Positions 30,258 through 38,847 of a DNA stretch of 64,000 nt are shown piece after piece (the first letter of the stretch is position 1; every line of letters begins with the position of its first letter). The stretch is from Amnibacterium setariae (GTDB taxonomy: Bacteria > Actinomycetota > Actinomycetes > Actinomycetales > Microbacteriaceae): assembly GCF_003581425.1 (NCBI RefSeq), contig NZ_QXTG01000002.1, positions 620,001 to 684,000 on the forward strand. The letters run 5' to 3'. A program made the position numbers and the translations under genes. A model generated the notes under the pieces. It made no database searches. It was not told the DNA's origin and saw only the letters and a program-made list of their open reading frames with translations.

Positions 30258-31327
30258 CCACCACCGTCCCCACGCCCGCGGACTCGCTCGTCGTCCGCGG
30301 CACGCCCGTCGAGCTCGTCGACGTCGTGAAGGACTACGGCTCGGGCGCACGCGCCCTGGACGGGATCAGCCTCGACATCCGCCCCGGCGAGTTCGTCGCC
30401 CTGCTCGGCCCGTCCGGCTGCGGCAAGACGACGGCCCTCCGCGCCATCAGCGGCCTCGAGACCATCGACGCCGGTCACGTGCGGATCGGCGGCCGCCAGA
30501 TCGAGTCGGTGCCCGTGCACAAGCGCGACATCGGCATGGTCTTCCAGTCGTACTCGCTGTTCCCGCACATGACCGTGACGCAGAACACGGCGTTCGGCCT
30601 GCAGATGCGGAAGGTCGGCCGCGCCGAGCGCGACCGCCGGGTGCAGGAGGCGCTCGACCTCGTCGGGCTCGGACACCTCGGCGAGCGGTACGCGCACCAG
30701 CTCTCCGGCGGGCAGCAGCAGCGCGTCGCGCTCGCCCGCGCCCTCGTCACGCGCCCCCGCGTGCTGCTCCTCGACGAGCCGCTCTCCGCGCTCGACGCGA
30801 AGGTGCGCGTGCAGCTGCGCGACGAGATCCGGCGCATCCAGCAGGAGACCGGCATCACCGCGGTGTTCGTCACGCACGACCAGGAGGAGGCGCTCGCCGT
30901 CGCCGACCGCGTCGCCGTGATGAACGCGGGCTCGATCGAGCAGATCGGCACCCCCGAGGACCTCTACCTGCGACCCGCGACCGAGTTCGTCGCCGGCTTC
31001 GTCGGGCACAGCAACCGGGTCGAGGGCGTGCTCGAGCACGGCCGCGTGCAGGTCGCCGGGCAGGAGCTGCCGGCGCTGCCGGGCGCCACGCCCGACGGAC
31101 CGGTCGTCGCGTTCGTGCGGCCGGAGGACGTGCACCTCGCGGCCGACGGCCTGCCCGGCATCGTCGTGTCGACGAGCTTCCTCGGTGCGGCCCGCCGGAC
31201 CGTCGTGCGGCTCGAGACCGGCATCGCGCTCACGGTGCAGCACGCGGCCGCCGAGCACCCGGAGACCGGCGATCTCGTCCGCGTCGCCTTCGCCGGGCAG
31301 CCGGTCGCCGTCGCCGCGCGGTCCTGA
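30254..31327 (+). CDS. ABC transporter ATP-binding protein (PotA/PhnT-like)
   Basis: A 357-residue ATPase energising the importer. Walker A GPSGCGKTT is at 52-60, the Q-loop in VFQSYSLFPHMTV, the signature LSGGQQQRVALARAL near 157, Walker B VLLLDEPLSALD, and the switch histidine in VFVTHDQEEAL. The C-terminal 110 residues form a TOBE-like regulatory domain (VVAFVRPEDVHLA). A strong hairpin begins 4 nt after its stop, marking the operon end. Confidence 0.92.
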   Translation: MTTTVPTPADSLVVRGTPVELVDVVKDYGSGARALDGISLDIRPGEFVALLGPSGCGKTTALRAISGLETIDAGHVRIGGRQIESVPVHKRDIGMVFQSYSLFPHMTVTQNTAFGLQMRKVGRAERDRRVQEALDLVGLGHLGERYAHQLSGGQQQRVALARALVTRPRVLLLDEPLSALDAKVRVQLRDEIRRIQQETGITAVFVTHDQEEALAVADRVAVMNAGSIEQIGTPEDLYLRPATEFVAGFVGHSNRVEGVLEHGRVQVAGQELPALPGATPDGPVVAFVRPEDVHLAADGLPGIVVSTSFLGAARRTVVRLETGIALTVQHAAAEHPETGDLVRVAFAGQPVAVAARS

Positions 31328-31331
31328 GCAG

Positions 31332-31366
31332 GGGTCCCGGCGGCCGCGTCGCCGGCCGCCGGACCC
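31332..31366 (+). terminator. Hairpin ending the phosphonate-type ABC operon
   Basis: A stem of 6 plus 8 bp with one bulged C (31332-31346 with 31353-31366) and a 6-nt loop begins 4 nt after the ATPase stop. It is GC-rich with no T-run. Position and stability make it a likely terminator. Confidence 0.65.
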
Positions 31367-31424
31367 GCCGGCACGTCGCCCCGCGCAGCCCGGGTGTCGC
31401 CGTCGCGCGGCGTCCCGCGCTTCG

Positions 31425-31430
31425 TACGCT
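31425..31430 (+). promoter_or_regulatory. Possible -10 box (TACGCT) before the GDPD gene
   Basis: TACGCT lies 61 nt upstream of the GTG at 31492, downstream of the ABC operon hairpin. It suggests the phosphodiesterase gene has its own promoter. No -35 box is evident. Confidence 0.35.
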
Positions 31431-31491
31431 GCTCCGTCGTGCATCCCCGTTCATCCGCGCGTCACCTCGTGATCGCGGTCCGTCCACGGCC

Positions 31492-32514
31492 GTGATCGAC
31501 GCTCCGACGGTGGCTCCCTCGCCCCGTCCCGCCGGTCTGTCCTCGCTCCTCGTGCCCGGTCGCCCGATCGTGATCGGCCACCGCGGCGCTCCCGGCTACC
31601 GCCCCGAGCTGACCCGCTCGTCCCTCCTCCTCGCGGTCGCCCAGGGCGTCGACGCGCTGGAGATCGACGTCGTGCCGAGCCGCGACGGCGTGCTCGTCGT
31701 GCGGCACGACCGCGACCTGGCGGACACCACCGACGTCGCGCGCCGGCCCGACCTGCGCGACCGCCGACGGACCGGGCACGACGGCCGGCGGGCCTGGTAC
31801 GCGGACGACCTCGACTGGGCCGAGCTCGCCACCCTGCGGGCGCGCGAGCGCATGCCGCGCGTGCGGCCGGAGAGCGCGGAACACGACGGCCGGGAGGGCG
31901 TCCTCCGGCTCGACGACGTGCTCGAGCTCGCGGCCGAGGCGGACGTGCTGCTCGTGATCGAGGTCAAGGAGCCGCTCGCGCTCGCAGCCCGCGGCCTGGA
32001 CCCGGTCCCGCTGCTCCGCGCCGAGCTCGCCCGCGCCCCGCGGCTGCCGAGGATCGTGTTCGAGAGCTTCGAGAAGACCGCGCTGCTCGGCCTCGCCGAC
32101 CTCCCGCACCCGATCGTCTACCTGCTCGAGCCGGTCGGCATGGCGCCCGACGAGGTGCGGGAGGGGCCGCTCGCCCGGACCTACCGGCAGGAGCTGGCGG
32201 ACCCGGCGGCCCTCGCGGGCTTCGACGGCGTCAGCATCCCGAGCAGCCGCGTCACGGCCCGCCGGGTGGCCGCGCTGCACGCGCTCGGCCTCGCCGTCTG
32301 GACGTGGACGCTCCGGCCCGAGAACCGCTTCCTGCCCCGGCGGCACCGCACCGACGGGCCCCGCGCCGCGCTCGGCGACTGGGAGGCGTACTGGGCGTCG
32401 GTGCTGGACGCCGGGGTCGACGGCGTGTTCACGGACCACCCCGACCTGACGATCGCGGTCCGCGACCGTCTCGGCGTCGCCGCCGTCCGACCGGGACCCG
32501 CCCGGCGCCCCTGA
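31492..32514 (+). CDS. Glycerophosphodiester phosphodiesterase
   Basis: A 340-residue GDPD-family enzyme that releases glycerol 3-phosphate from glycerophosphodiesters. The N-terminal metal/catalytic motif is HRGAPGYRPELT (His30, Arg31; the usual PENT is PELT). The second part EIDVVPSRDGVLVVRHDRDL supplies the acidic and second His residues, and VIEVKE follows near residue 155. No signal peptide, so it is cytoplasmic. Its closeness to a phosphonate-type importer suggests an organophosphorus-use region, but it looks separately transcribed. Confidence 0.88.
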   Translation: MIDAPTVAPSPRPAGLSSLLVPGRPIVIGHRGAPGYRPELTRSSLLLAVAQGVDALEIDVVPSRDGVLVVRHDRDLADTTDVARRPDLRDRRRTGHDGRRAWYADDLDWAELATLRARERMPRVRPESAEHDGREGVLRLDDVLELAAEADVLLVIEVKEPLALAARGLDPVPLLRAELARAPRLPRIVFESFEKTALLGLADLPHPIVYLLEPVGMAPDEVREGPLARTYRQELADPAALAGFDGVSIPSSRVTARRVAALHALGLAVWTWTLRPENRFLPRRHRTDGPRAALGDWEAYWASVLDAGVDGVFTDHPDLTIAVRDRLGVAAVRPGPARRP

Positions 32515-32580
32515 GCAGCGCCTCGGGCGCCGCTCCGGCCGGGGCTGGCGCGGGCGGAGCGCGCGGAGCAGGATCGCCGC

Positions 32581-33189
32581 ATGGGCGGTCCCGCCGCGGC
32601 GACCGAGGAGTCGGTGGCGGAGCTGCGCCTGCGGCTCTACCGCCCGGACCCGCCGCCGGGCGCCGTCGCCGCCTATCTCGAGGCGCTCGCCGTGCTGCCG
32701 CCCGCGCCGGAGCCGGTCCTGCCGCGCCTCCGACGGCCGCCGCGTCGACCGCCGTCGCTCCGAGCGATCGCCGTCGTCCTCGCCGTGGCCGCGGCAGCCG
32801 CCGGCGGCATCGCGCTGGCCGCGGACGGGAACCGCGCGGCGGTGGAGGCGGACCGGGCCGACCGCGCGGCGCAGGCGGTGCAGGCGGCCGCGATCCTGCT
32901 GCCGAACGCGGTCGGGACCCCGATCGGCGTGCTCGCCGGGAGCCGCGACGGCGCGGCGCGGTTCGTCGCCGACGGCCACCGCGTGGTGGTGAGCATCAAC
33001 TGCACCGGCAGCGGCACCATCGCGCTGCGGATCGGCCCCGAGGACCCGGTCGTGCTGACCTGCGGCAACGGCGGGCCCGCGCTCGCGCTCATCCCCTCGA
33101 CGGGCGCGCTCGACCGGTTCGTCGTCCGGGTCGAGCCCGATCCGGCCATGCCGTGGGCGCTCGCGGTCGGCGCGCTGCCCGAGGCGTGA
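32581..33189 (+). CDS. Membrane-anchored unknown with extracytoplasmic domain
   Basis: A 202-residue protein not matched to a named family. Residues about 1-58 are cytoplasmic and Pro/Arg-rich, about 60-82 form one membrane segment (AIAVVLAVAAAAAGGIALAA), and the remainder is extracytoplasmic with two cysteines (SINCTGSG and VLTCGNGG) that could form a disulfide. GGAGCAGG lies before the ATG at 32581. It resembles small secreted or anchored proteins common in Microbacteriaceae. It is convergent with nusB, 6 nt apart. Confidence 0.65.
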   Translation: MGGPAAATEESVAELRLRLYRPDPPPGAVAAYLEALAVLPPAPEPVLPRLRRPPRRPPSLRAIAVVLAVAAAAAGGIALAADGNRAAVEADRADRAAQAVQAAAILLPNAVGTPIGVLAGSRDGAARFVADGHRVVVSINCTGSGTIALRIGPEDPVVLTCGNGGPALALIPSTGALDRFVVRVEPDPAMPWALAVGALPEA

Positions 33190-33195
33190 ACCGGG

Positions 33196-33618
33196 TCAGC
33201 TCGGCTGCCCGGCCTCCTTCACGACCGCGGTGAGCAGGCCGTTGACGAACTTCGGGCTGTCGTCGGTGGACAGCTCCTTCGCGAGCTCGACGGCCTCGTC
33301 GATCGCGACGCCGACCGGCACGTCCGGGTTCCAGCGGGCCTCCCAGATCGCGATCCGGAGGATGCCGCGGTCGACCGCGGGCATGCGCTCGATCGGCCAG
33401 GACGTGGAGTGCCCGGCGATCAGGCCGTCGATCTCCTCGGCGTGGTCGATGACGCCCTGCACGATCTCGCGCGCGTAGGGCCAGCTCGAGGCGCGCTCGG
33501 GCCGGGCCGCCGCGCGCAGCGACTCCGCCTCGAGCGACTGCTCCGGCGTCTCCCCGCGCACGTCCGCGGCGAACAGCACGTCGAGCGCGCGCTTGCGCGC
33601 CTTGCTCCGCGCGGACAT
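33196..33618 (-). CDS. nusB: Transcription antitermination factor NusB
   Basis: A 140-residue all-helical RNA-binding factor used in rRNA antitermination with NusE. Conserved features are ARKRALDVLFAADVRG at the N-terminus and the C-terminal AVELAKELSTDDSPKFVNGLL. The ATG at 33618 is 3 nt after the efp stop, so efp-nusB are cotranscribed. In related genomes pyrR follows nusB directly; here the accessory block 21.35-33.19 kb lies between them. Confidence 0.95.
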   Translation of the reverse strand: MSARSKARKRALDVLFAADVRGETPEQSLEAESLRAAARPERASSWPYAREIVQGVIDHAEEIDGLIAGHSTSWPIERMPAVDRGILRIAIWEARWNPDVPVGVAIDEAVELAKELSTDDSPKFVNGLLTAVVKEAGQPS

Positions 33619-33621
33619 CGG

Positions 33622-34182
33622 CTAGGAGACGCGGCCGAGGTAGTCGCCCGTGCGGGTGTCCACCTTGACCTTCGTGCCCGTCTCGAGGAACAGCGGCACC
33701 TGGATCTCCGCGCCGGTCTCGAGGGTCGCCGGCTTCGTGCCCGCGCTCGAGCGGTCGCCCTGCAGGCCCGGCTCGGTGTACGTGACCTCGAGCACGACGG
33801 AGGCGGGCAGCTCGACGTACAGCGGGTTGCCGTTGTTGACCGCGATCGTCGCCTGCTGGTTCTCGAGCAGGTAGTCGGCCGCGCCGCCGACGGTCGCCGC
33901 CGGGATGGGCAGCTGCTCGTAGGTCTCGCCGTCCATGAAGACGAAGTCGTCGCCGTCCTTGTACAGGAACTGGTAGTCGCGCCGGTCGACGTTCTCGATG
34001 TCGACCTTCGCGCCCGCGTTGTACGTGCGGTCGACGACCTTGCCGGTCACGACGTTCTTGAGCTTGGTGCGCACGAACGCGCCGCCCTTGCCCGGCTTGA
34101 CGTGCTGGAACTCGACGACGTTCCAGAGCTGGCCGTCGATCGAGAGCACGACGCCGTTGCGGATGTCCGCGGTGCTCGCCAT
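33622..34182 (-). CDS. efp: Elongation factor P
   Basis: A 186-residue three-domain factor that relieves ribosome stalling at proline runs. The tip loop KPGKGGAF carries Lys32, unmodified in actinobacteria as far as is known, followed by [21 protein letters not shown]. The C-terminal OB domain ends [11 protein letters not shown]. The ATG at 34182 has GGAGGT upstream. A -10-like TAGACT and a small hairpin lie in its 64-nt leader. Confidence 0.97.
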   Translation of the reverse strand: MASTADIRNGVVLSIDGQLWNVVEFQHVKPGKGGAFVRTKLKNVVTGKVVDRTYNAGAKVDIENVDRRDYQFLYKDGDDFVFMDGETYEQLPIPAATVGGAADYLLENQQATIAVNNGNPLYVELPASVVLEVTYTEPGLQGDRSSAGTKPATLETGAEIQVPLFLETGTKVKVDTRTGDYLGRVS

Positions 34183-34243
34183 GGGTTACCTCCGTGAAGT
34201 CCTCGGCCCGTCCCGCCCCGTGCGGGGCTCCGGCCGACCCGGC

Positions 34244-34249
34244 AGTCTA
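34244..34249 (-). promoter_or_regulatory. Probable -10 box (TAGACT) for efp-nusB, overlapping aroQ stop
   Basis: TAGACT at 34249-34244 includes the aroQ TAG stop and would start a leader of about 55 nt. A 5-bp GCCCC/GGGGC hairpin sits in the leader near 34215-34228. The -35 region is not clear. Confidence 0.45.
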
Positions 34250-34705
34250 CCCGGCCGCGGTCAGGTGCTTCCCGACCCAGTCGAGCGCGAGCAGGTAGCC
34301 GTCGACGCCGAAGCCGGCGATGACGCCGGTCGCGACGGGCGACACGACCGACTCCCGGCGGAAGGCCCCCCGTGCCGCCGGGTTCGTCAGGTGCACCTCG
34401 ACGACGGGCACGCCCGCGGTCGTCACCACGCGCACCGCGTCGTGCAGCGCGTACGAGTAGTGCGTGAAGGCGGCGGGGTTCAGCACGACCGGGGACCTCG
34501 AATCGGCGGCCTCGTGCAGCCAGCCGATCAGCTCGGCCTCGTCGTCGGTCTGCCGCACGTCGACCTCGACCCCGCCCGGGGCCGCCGCGGCGAGCGCGGA
34601 CGCGACGTCGTCGAGCGACGCGGTGCCGTAGACGTCCGGCTCGCGGGTGCCGAGGCGCTGCAGGTTCGGGCCGTTCAGGACGAGCACGCGGGGCACCCGC
34701 GTCAC
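34247..34705 (-). CDS. aroQ: 3-Dehydroquinate dehydratase, type II
   Basis: A 152-residue type II dehydroquinase of the shikimate pathway. LVLNGPNLQRLGTREPDVYG holds the flexible-loop Arg and the catalytic Tyr, NPAAFTHYSYALHDA the Asn-His pair, and VEVHLTNPAARGAFRRESV the second His and Arg. The motif usually reads THTS or similar where THYS is seen here. The GTG at 34705 is one base after the stop of the cation transporter gene, indicating one transcript with the upstream aro genes. Confidence 0.95.
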   Translation of the reverse strand: MTRVPRVLVLNGPNLQRLGTREPDVYGTASLDDVASALAAAAPGGVEVDVRQTDDEAELIGWLHEAADSRSPVVLNPAAFTHYSYALHDAVRVVTTAGVPVVEVHLTNPAARGAFRRESVVSPVATGVIAGFGVDGYLLALDWVGKHLTAAG

Positions 34706-34706
34706 G

Positions 34707-35708
34707 CTAGCGGGGGGCCGGGACCGCCTGCTGGTCGGCGGGCACCTCGAGCGGCGGGTCGCCCGGCCGGCTGAGCGTGAGGACCGCCTCCGCCACGTGC
34801 TCGTCCTGCTCCACCGTCCGGCCGATCGACGCGAGCAGCCCGGCGATCTCGTGCTCCGGGGCGTCGCCCGTGAGGTCGACCGCCGCGACGAGGTAGACGC
34901 GGGACGGCCCGACGTACTCGAGGTGGAGGTAGGACACCGTCGCCACGTGCTCGTGCGCCGCGAGCATGCGGAGCACCGCCGCCTGCACGCGCGGCGACGG
35001 CGACTGCCCGATGATGAAGCGCCGGTTGAGCTGGATCAGCACGATCGCGACGACGCCGAGCAGCACGCCGATGGCGATCGACCCGGCCGCGTCCCACACC
35101 GGGGAGCCGGTGATCTCGTGCAGGGCGATGCCGGCCGCCGCGAGCACGAGGCCGATGAGCGCGGCGGCGTCCTCGAAGAACACGGCCCGCACGGTCGGGT
35201 CGGAGGTCTTCAGCACGTGCTCGAGCACGTCCTGCCGGGCGGCGGCCGCGGTGCCCCGCAGCTGGTGCAGCGAGCGGAGGAAGGAGACGCCCTCGAGCAC
35301 GAACGAGACGCCGACGACGAGGTACGCGATCAGCTGGTTCTCGTTCGGCTCGTCAGAGCCGAGCTCGCTGATGCCGTGCTGGATGGAGAGCACCGCGACG
35401 ACCGTGAACAGCCCGACGGCGGCGAAGAGCGACCAGACGTAGGCGTCCCGGCCGTAGCCGTACGGGTGCGTCCGGTCGGGGCCGCGCGCGCCGCGGCGCT
35501 CGGCGATCAGCAGGAACACCTCGTTCCCCGAGTCCGCCCAGGAGTGCGCCGCCTCCGCCGTCATCGACGCCGAGCCGGTGAGCACCGCGGCGACGGACTT
35601 CGCGACGGCGATCGCGACGTTCGCGACGAGCGCCACCAGGACGGTGAGGAAGGAGCCGCCCCCGCTCCCCTGCTGCGCGGTGGGCTGCTGCGCGTCCGTC
35701 ACGTCCAC
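34707..35708 (-). CDS. Cation diffusion facilitator (CDF) family transporter
   Basis: A 333-residue membrane transporter of the cation-efflux family (Zn/Fe/Mn class). Six membrane segments are predicted from residue 20 onward. The metal-site HSWADSGNE (Hx3D) lies in helix 2, and FFEDAAALIG in helix 5 replaces the usual second HxxxD, as in a less typical CDF subgroup. A cytoplasmic C-terminal domain follows (LHLEYVGPSRVYLVAAVDL). The GTG at 35708 is preferred because GGAG is 6 nt upstream; a GTG two codons later is possible. It sits inside the aro gene run next to a 92-bp repeat element. Confidence 0.85.
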   Translation of the reverse strand: MDVTDAQQPTAQQGSGGGSFLTVLVALVANVAIAVAKSVAAVLTGSASMTAEAAHSWADSGNEVFLLIAERRGARGPDRTHPYGYGRDAYVWSLFAAVGLFTVVAVLSIQHGISELGSDEPNENQLIAYLVVGVSFVLEGVSFLRSLHQLRGTAAAARQDVLEHVLKTSDPTVRAVFFEDAAALIGLVLAAAGIALHEITGSPVWDAAGSIAIGVLLGVVAIVLIQLNRRFIIGQSPSPRVQAAVLRMLAAHEHVATVSYLHLEYVGPSRVYLVAAVDLTGDAPEHEIAGLLASIGRTVEQDEHVAEAVLTLSRPGDPPLEVPADQQAVPAPR

Positions 35709-35718
35709 ATCATGCTCC

Positions 35719-35810
35719 GGGTGGTCTCGAGGCTCGCTGCGCTCGCACCTCGACCAGCGGGGCGACACGGTGGTCGAGCCGGGCGCTCCGCGCCAGTGCC
35801 GAGACCACCC
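35719..35810. repeat. 92-bp MITE-like element with 11-bp terminal inverted repeats
   Basis: The ends GGGTGGTCTCG (35719-35729) and CGAGACCACCC (35800-35810) are perfect inverted repeats. The left half contains the dispersed CTCGAGGCTCGCTG repeat (35723-35755), and the right half a related inverted unit beginning GGTGGTCGAGCC at 35769. It exactly fills the gap between aroB and the transporter gene. No transposase is encoded. Confidence 0.75.
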
Positions 35811-35835
35811 GCCCCGAGCGGCGGACGGGGCGGGG

Positions 35836-36909
35836 TCAGTCCGCGATCTCGCCGTAGGCGGTGAAGAGCAGGTGGTCCTCCGGCCCGTTCAGGATGCTCG
35901 TGCGGCCGATGCCGTCGAGCAGCACGAACCGGAGCAGCCCGGCGCGGGACTTCTTGTCCCGCCGCATCGCCGCGGTGAGCGCCTCCCACCGGCCGCCCGG
36001 GTAGGTGAGCGGCAGGGAGAGCGAGCCGAGCACGTCGCGGTGCAGCTGCACGCCGTCGTCGTCGAGCCGGCCGACGAGCCGGGCGAGCTCCGCGGCGAAG
36101 ACCATGCCGACCGAGATCGCGCCGCCGTGCCGCCAGCGGTACCGCTCGGCGTACTCGATGGCGTGGCCGAGCGTGTGGCCGTAGTTGAGGATCTCGCGAC
36201 GACCGGACTCTCGGAAGTCCTCGCTGACCACCTCCGCCTTCACGCGGATCGCCCGCTCGACGAGCTCGGCGAACACCGGCGAGGTCGGGTCGGTCGCGGT
36301 GTCGACGTCCGCGGTCAGCCGGTCGAGGATCGTCGTGTCGACGATGAAGCCGCACTTCGCGACCTCGGCGAAGCCGGAGAGCAGGTCGTTGCGGGGCAGC
36401 GTGTCGAGCACGTCGAGGTCCGCGATCACGGCGACCGGCGCGGTGAAGGTGCCGACGAGGTTCTTGCCCTCGGTCGTGTTGATGCCCGTCTTGCCGCCCA
36501 CCGCGGCGTCCACCATGCCGAGGACGCTCGTCGGCAGGCTGACGAACGGCACGCCGCGCAGCCAGGTCGCCGCGACGAAGCCGGCGAGGTCGGTGACCGC
36601 GCCGCCGCCCAGCCCGATGACCGCGTCGGTCCGGGTGAAGTCCGCCTGCCCGAGGATGCCCCAGCAGAACGCGGCGACCTCGATGCGCTTCGCGTCCTCC
36701 GCGTCCGGCACCTCGGCGAGCAGCACCTCGACCCGGCCCGCGAGGCGCTCGCGGATCGCGTCCGCGCGACGCGCCTGCACGGGCTGGTGGATCAGCAGGG
36801 CCTTCTTCGCGCCGGCGGGGACCGCCTCGGCGACCACGTCGCCGAGGCCGCGGCCCAGGACGACGTCGTACTCCCCCGCGTTGCGGACCGGGATGCGGAC
36901 GGGTGTCAC
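35836..36909 (-). CDS. aroB: 3-Dehydroquinate synthase
   Basis: A 357-residue NAD- and metal-dependent enzyme of the shikimate pathway. The NAD region GLGGGAVTDLAGFVAATWLRG is near residues 97-117, followed by PTSVLGMVDAAVGGKTGIN and the metal-binding NYGHTLGHAIEY. The GTG at 36909 overlaps the aroK stop as GTGA. A repeat element of 92 bp follows its stop by 25 nt. Confidence 0.96.
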   Translation of the reverse strand: MTPVRIPVRNAGEYDVVLGRGLGDVVAEAVPAGAKKALLIHQPVQARRADAIRERLAGRVEVLLAEVPDAEDAKRIEVAAFCWGILGQADFTRTDAVIGLGGGAVTDLAGFVAATWLRGVPFVSLPTSVLGMVDAAVGGKTGINTTEGKNLVGTFTAPVAVIADLDVLDTLPRNDLLSGFAEVAKCGFIVDTTILDRLTADVDTATDPTSPVFAELVERAIRVKAEVVSEDFRESGRREILNYGHTLGHAIEYAERYRWRHGGAISVGMVFAAELARLVGRLDDDGVQLHRDVLGSLSLPLTYPGGRWEALTAAMRRDKKSRAGLLRFVLLDGIGRTSILNGPEDHLLFTAYGEIAD

Positions 36910-37409
36910 GGTGCGACCTCCTGCAGCTGCGCCGCGAGCTCCGCGGCGATCGTCGTCATGGGTCGGCGGGACGTGTCGACGACCACGTCGGCGAGCGCCG
37001 CGTAGACCGGCTCCCGCTCGGCGGCGATCCGTCGCCACGACTCGAGGCCGTCGGTGAGCAGGGGGCGCCTCCCGTCGCCGATCCGCGCCGCGACGGCCTG
37101 CTCGGAGACGGTGAGCAGCACGACGGTGCAGCCCGCGAGCGCGGCGCGCGTGGTCGCATCGAGCACCGCGCCTCCGCCGAGGGCGACGACGCCGCCCGTG
37201 GCGAGCTCCCGCTGGACCACGTCGCGCTCGATCGCGCGGAACGCCGCCTCGCCGCGCTCGACGAACAGCTGCGGGATCGGCGCGTGCTCGGCGGCGATCA
37301 CCGCGTCCGTGTCGACGAACCGGCGGCCGAGGTGCTTGGCGACGCGGCGGCCGACCGAGGTCTTGCCGGCGCCCATCGGCCCGATGAGCGCGACGGTGCG
37401 CGCGGTCAC
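36906..37409 (-). CDS. aroK: Shikimate kinase
   Basis: A 167-residue kinase that phosphorylates shikimate. P-loop [15 protein letters not shown] is at residues about 10-24, the shikimate-binding DTDAVI is near 35, [10 protein letters not shown] near 55, and GGGAVLD near 77. The LID arginine is in RRPLL. The GTG at 37409 overlaps the aroC stop, and its own stop overlaps aroB, giving a coupled aroC-aroK-aroB set. Confidence 0.95.
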   Translation of the reverse strand: MTARTVALIGPMGAGKTSVGRRVAKHLGRRFVDTDAVIAAEHAPIPQLFVERGEAAFRAIERDVVQRELATGGVVALGGGAVLDATTRAALAGCTVVLLTVSEQAVAARIGDGRRPLLTDGLESWRRIAAEREPVYAALADVVVDTSRRPMTTIAAELAAQLQEVAP

Positions 37410-38611
37410 CGCGGGGCGCGCGTCGCGACGGTCCGCAGGGAGGCGGGGATCGCCGCGAGGTAGGCCTCGAGGTTCCGCCGGGTCTCCTCGACGGAGTCGC
37501 CGCCGAACTTCTCGACCACCGCGTCCGCGAGGACGAGCGCGACCATCGCCTCGGCGACGACGCCCGCGGCCGGCACGGCGCAGACGTCGGAGCGCTGGTG
37601 GTGCGCGGAGGCGGCCTCGCCGGTCGCGACGTCGATCGTGCGGAGGGCGCGCGGTACCGTCGAGATCGGCTTCATCGCCGCGCGGACGCGGAGCACGTCG
37701 CCGGTGGTCATGCCGCCCTCGAGGCCGCCCGCGCGGTCGGTGACGCGCTCGATCGCGCCGTCCGAGAGCACGAGCTCGTCGTGCGCGGCCGAGCCGCGGC
37801 GCGCGGCCGTGCGGAAGCCGTCGCCGACCTCCACGCCCTTCATCGCCTGGATGCCCATGAGCGCGCCGGCGAGCCGCGCGTCGAGACGGCGGTCCCAGTG
37901 CACGTAGGAGCCGAGCCCGGGCGGCAGGCCCTCCACGACGACCTCGACGACGCCGCCGAGCGTGTCGCCCGCGTGGTGGGCGTCGTCGATCTCCTCGACC
38001 ATCCGCGCGCTCGTCGCCGGGTCGGCGCAGCGCACCGGGTCCGCGTCGATGCGGTCGACGTCGGCCGGGTGCGGCAGGGGCGCGTCCTCGGGCACCTGCA
38101 CCGGACCGATCGCGACGACGTGGCTGACGAGCCCGACGCCGAGCTCCGCGAGGAAGGTGCGCGCGACCGCGCCGAGCGCGACGCGGGCCGCGGTCTCGCG
38201 GGCGCTCGCGCGCTCCAGCACCGGGCGGGCCTCGTCGAAGCCGTACTTCTGCATGCCCGTGAGGTCCGCGTGACCGGGGCGGGGCCGGGTGAGCGGTGCG
38301 CCGCGCCCGCGGGAGGCGTCCGTGAGCGGCACGTCCTCCGCGTTCATGACCTCCTGCCACTTCGGCCACTCGGTGTTGCCGATGGTCAGCGCGACCGGGC
38401 CGCCGATGGACCGGCCGTGCACGACGCCGCCGACGACGCCGAGCTCGTCCTGCTCGAACTTCTGGCGGGAGCCGCGGCCGACGCCGAGGCGGCGCCGCGC
38501 GAGGTCGCGGCGGATCGCGTCCCCGGTCACGGGCACGCCGGCGGGCAGCCCTTCGAGGATGGCGGTGAGGCTCGGGCCGTGCGACTCACCGGCGGTCAGC
38601 CAGCGCAACAT
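37406..38611 (-). CDS. aroC: Chorismate synthase
   Basis: A 401-residue FMN-dependent enzyme that makes chorismate from EPSP. Signature segments are [19 protein letters not shown] at residues 8-26, [33 protein letters not shown]-like [16 protein letters not shown], and [17 protein letters not shown]. It starts at the ATG at 38611 and heads the aroC-aroK-aroB run. The 236-nt gap to aroE holds two inverted copies of the dispersed repeat. Confidence 0.97.
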   Translation of the reverse strand: MLRWLTAGESHGPSLTAILEGLPAGVPVTGDAIRRDLARRRLGVGRGSRQKFEQDELGVVGGVVHGRSIGGPVALTIGNTEWPKWQEVMNAEDVPLTDASRGRGAPLTRPRPGHADLTGMQKYGFDEARPVLERASARETAARVALGAVARTFLAELGVGLVSHVVAIGPVQVPEDAPLPHPADVDRIDADPVRCADPATSARMVEEIDDAHHAGDTLGGVVEVVVEGLPPGLGSYVHWDRRLDARLAGALMGIQAMKGVEVGDGFRTAARRGSAAHDELVLSDGAIERVTDRAGGLEGGMTTGDVLRVRAAMKPISTVPRALRTIDVATGEAASAHHQRSDVCAVPAAGVVAEAMVALVLADAVVEKFGGDSVEETRRNLEAYLAAIPASLRTVATRAPR

Positions 38612-38698
38612 CGCCCCGATCCTCCCATGCCCGCGGACCGCATGAACCCGTTGCTCGAGGAACGAGCGCCCGAACCCGCGTCACCAACCAGCCCTGTT

Positions 38699-38776
38699 GG
38701 TCGAGGTGCGAGCGCCAGCGAGCCTCGAGACCGTGCCGCTGCTGATCTCGAGGCTCGCTGCGCTCGCACCTCGATC
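38699..38776. repeat. Inverted pair of the dispersed repeat between aroC and aroE
   Basis: One copy at 38699-38732 (GGTCGAGGTGCGAGCG onward) and a second in opposite orientation at 38744-38776 (core CTCGAGGCTCGCTG) face each other across 11 nt. Together they can form a long stem. This gap lies after the aroE stop and before the aroC start, so it may also act as a terminator for aroE. Confidence 0.8.
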
Positions 38777-38847
38777 AGCGGGGAGGCCGCGGAGCGGGAC
38801 GGGGCCAAGGGCTGCGGTCAGCATCAGCGGCCGGGCGCAGGTGCCGC

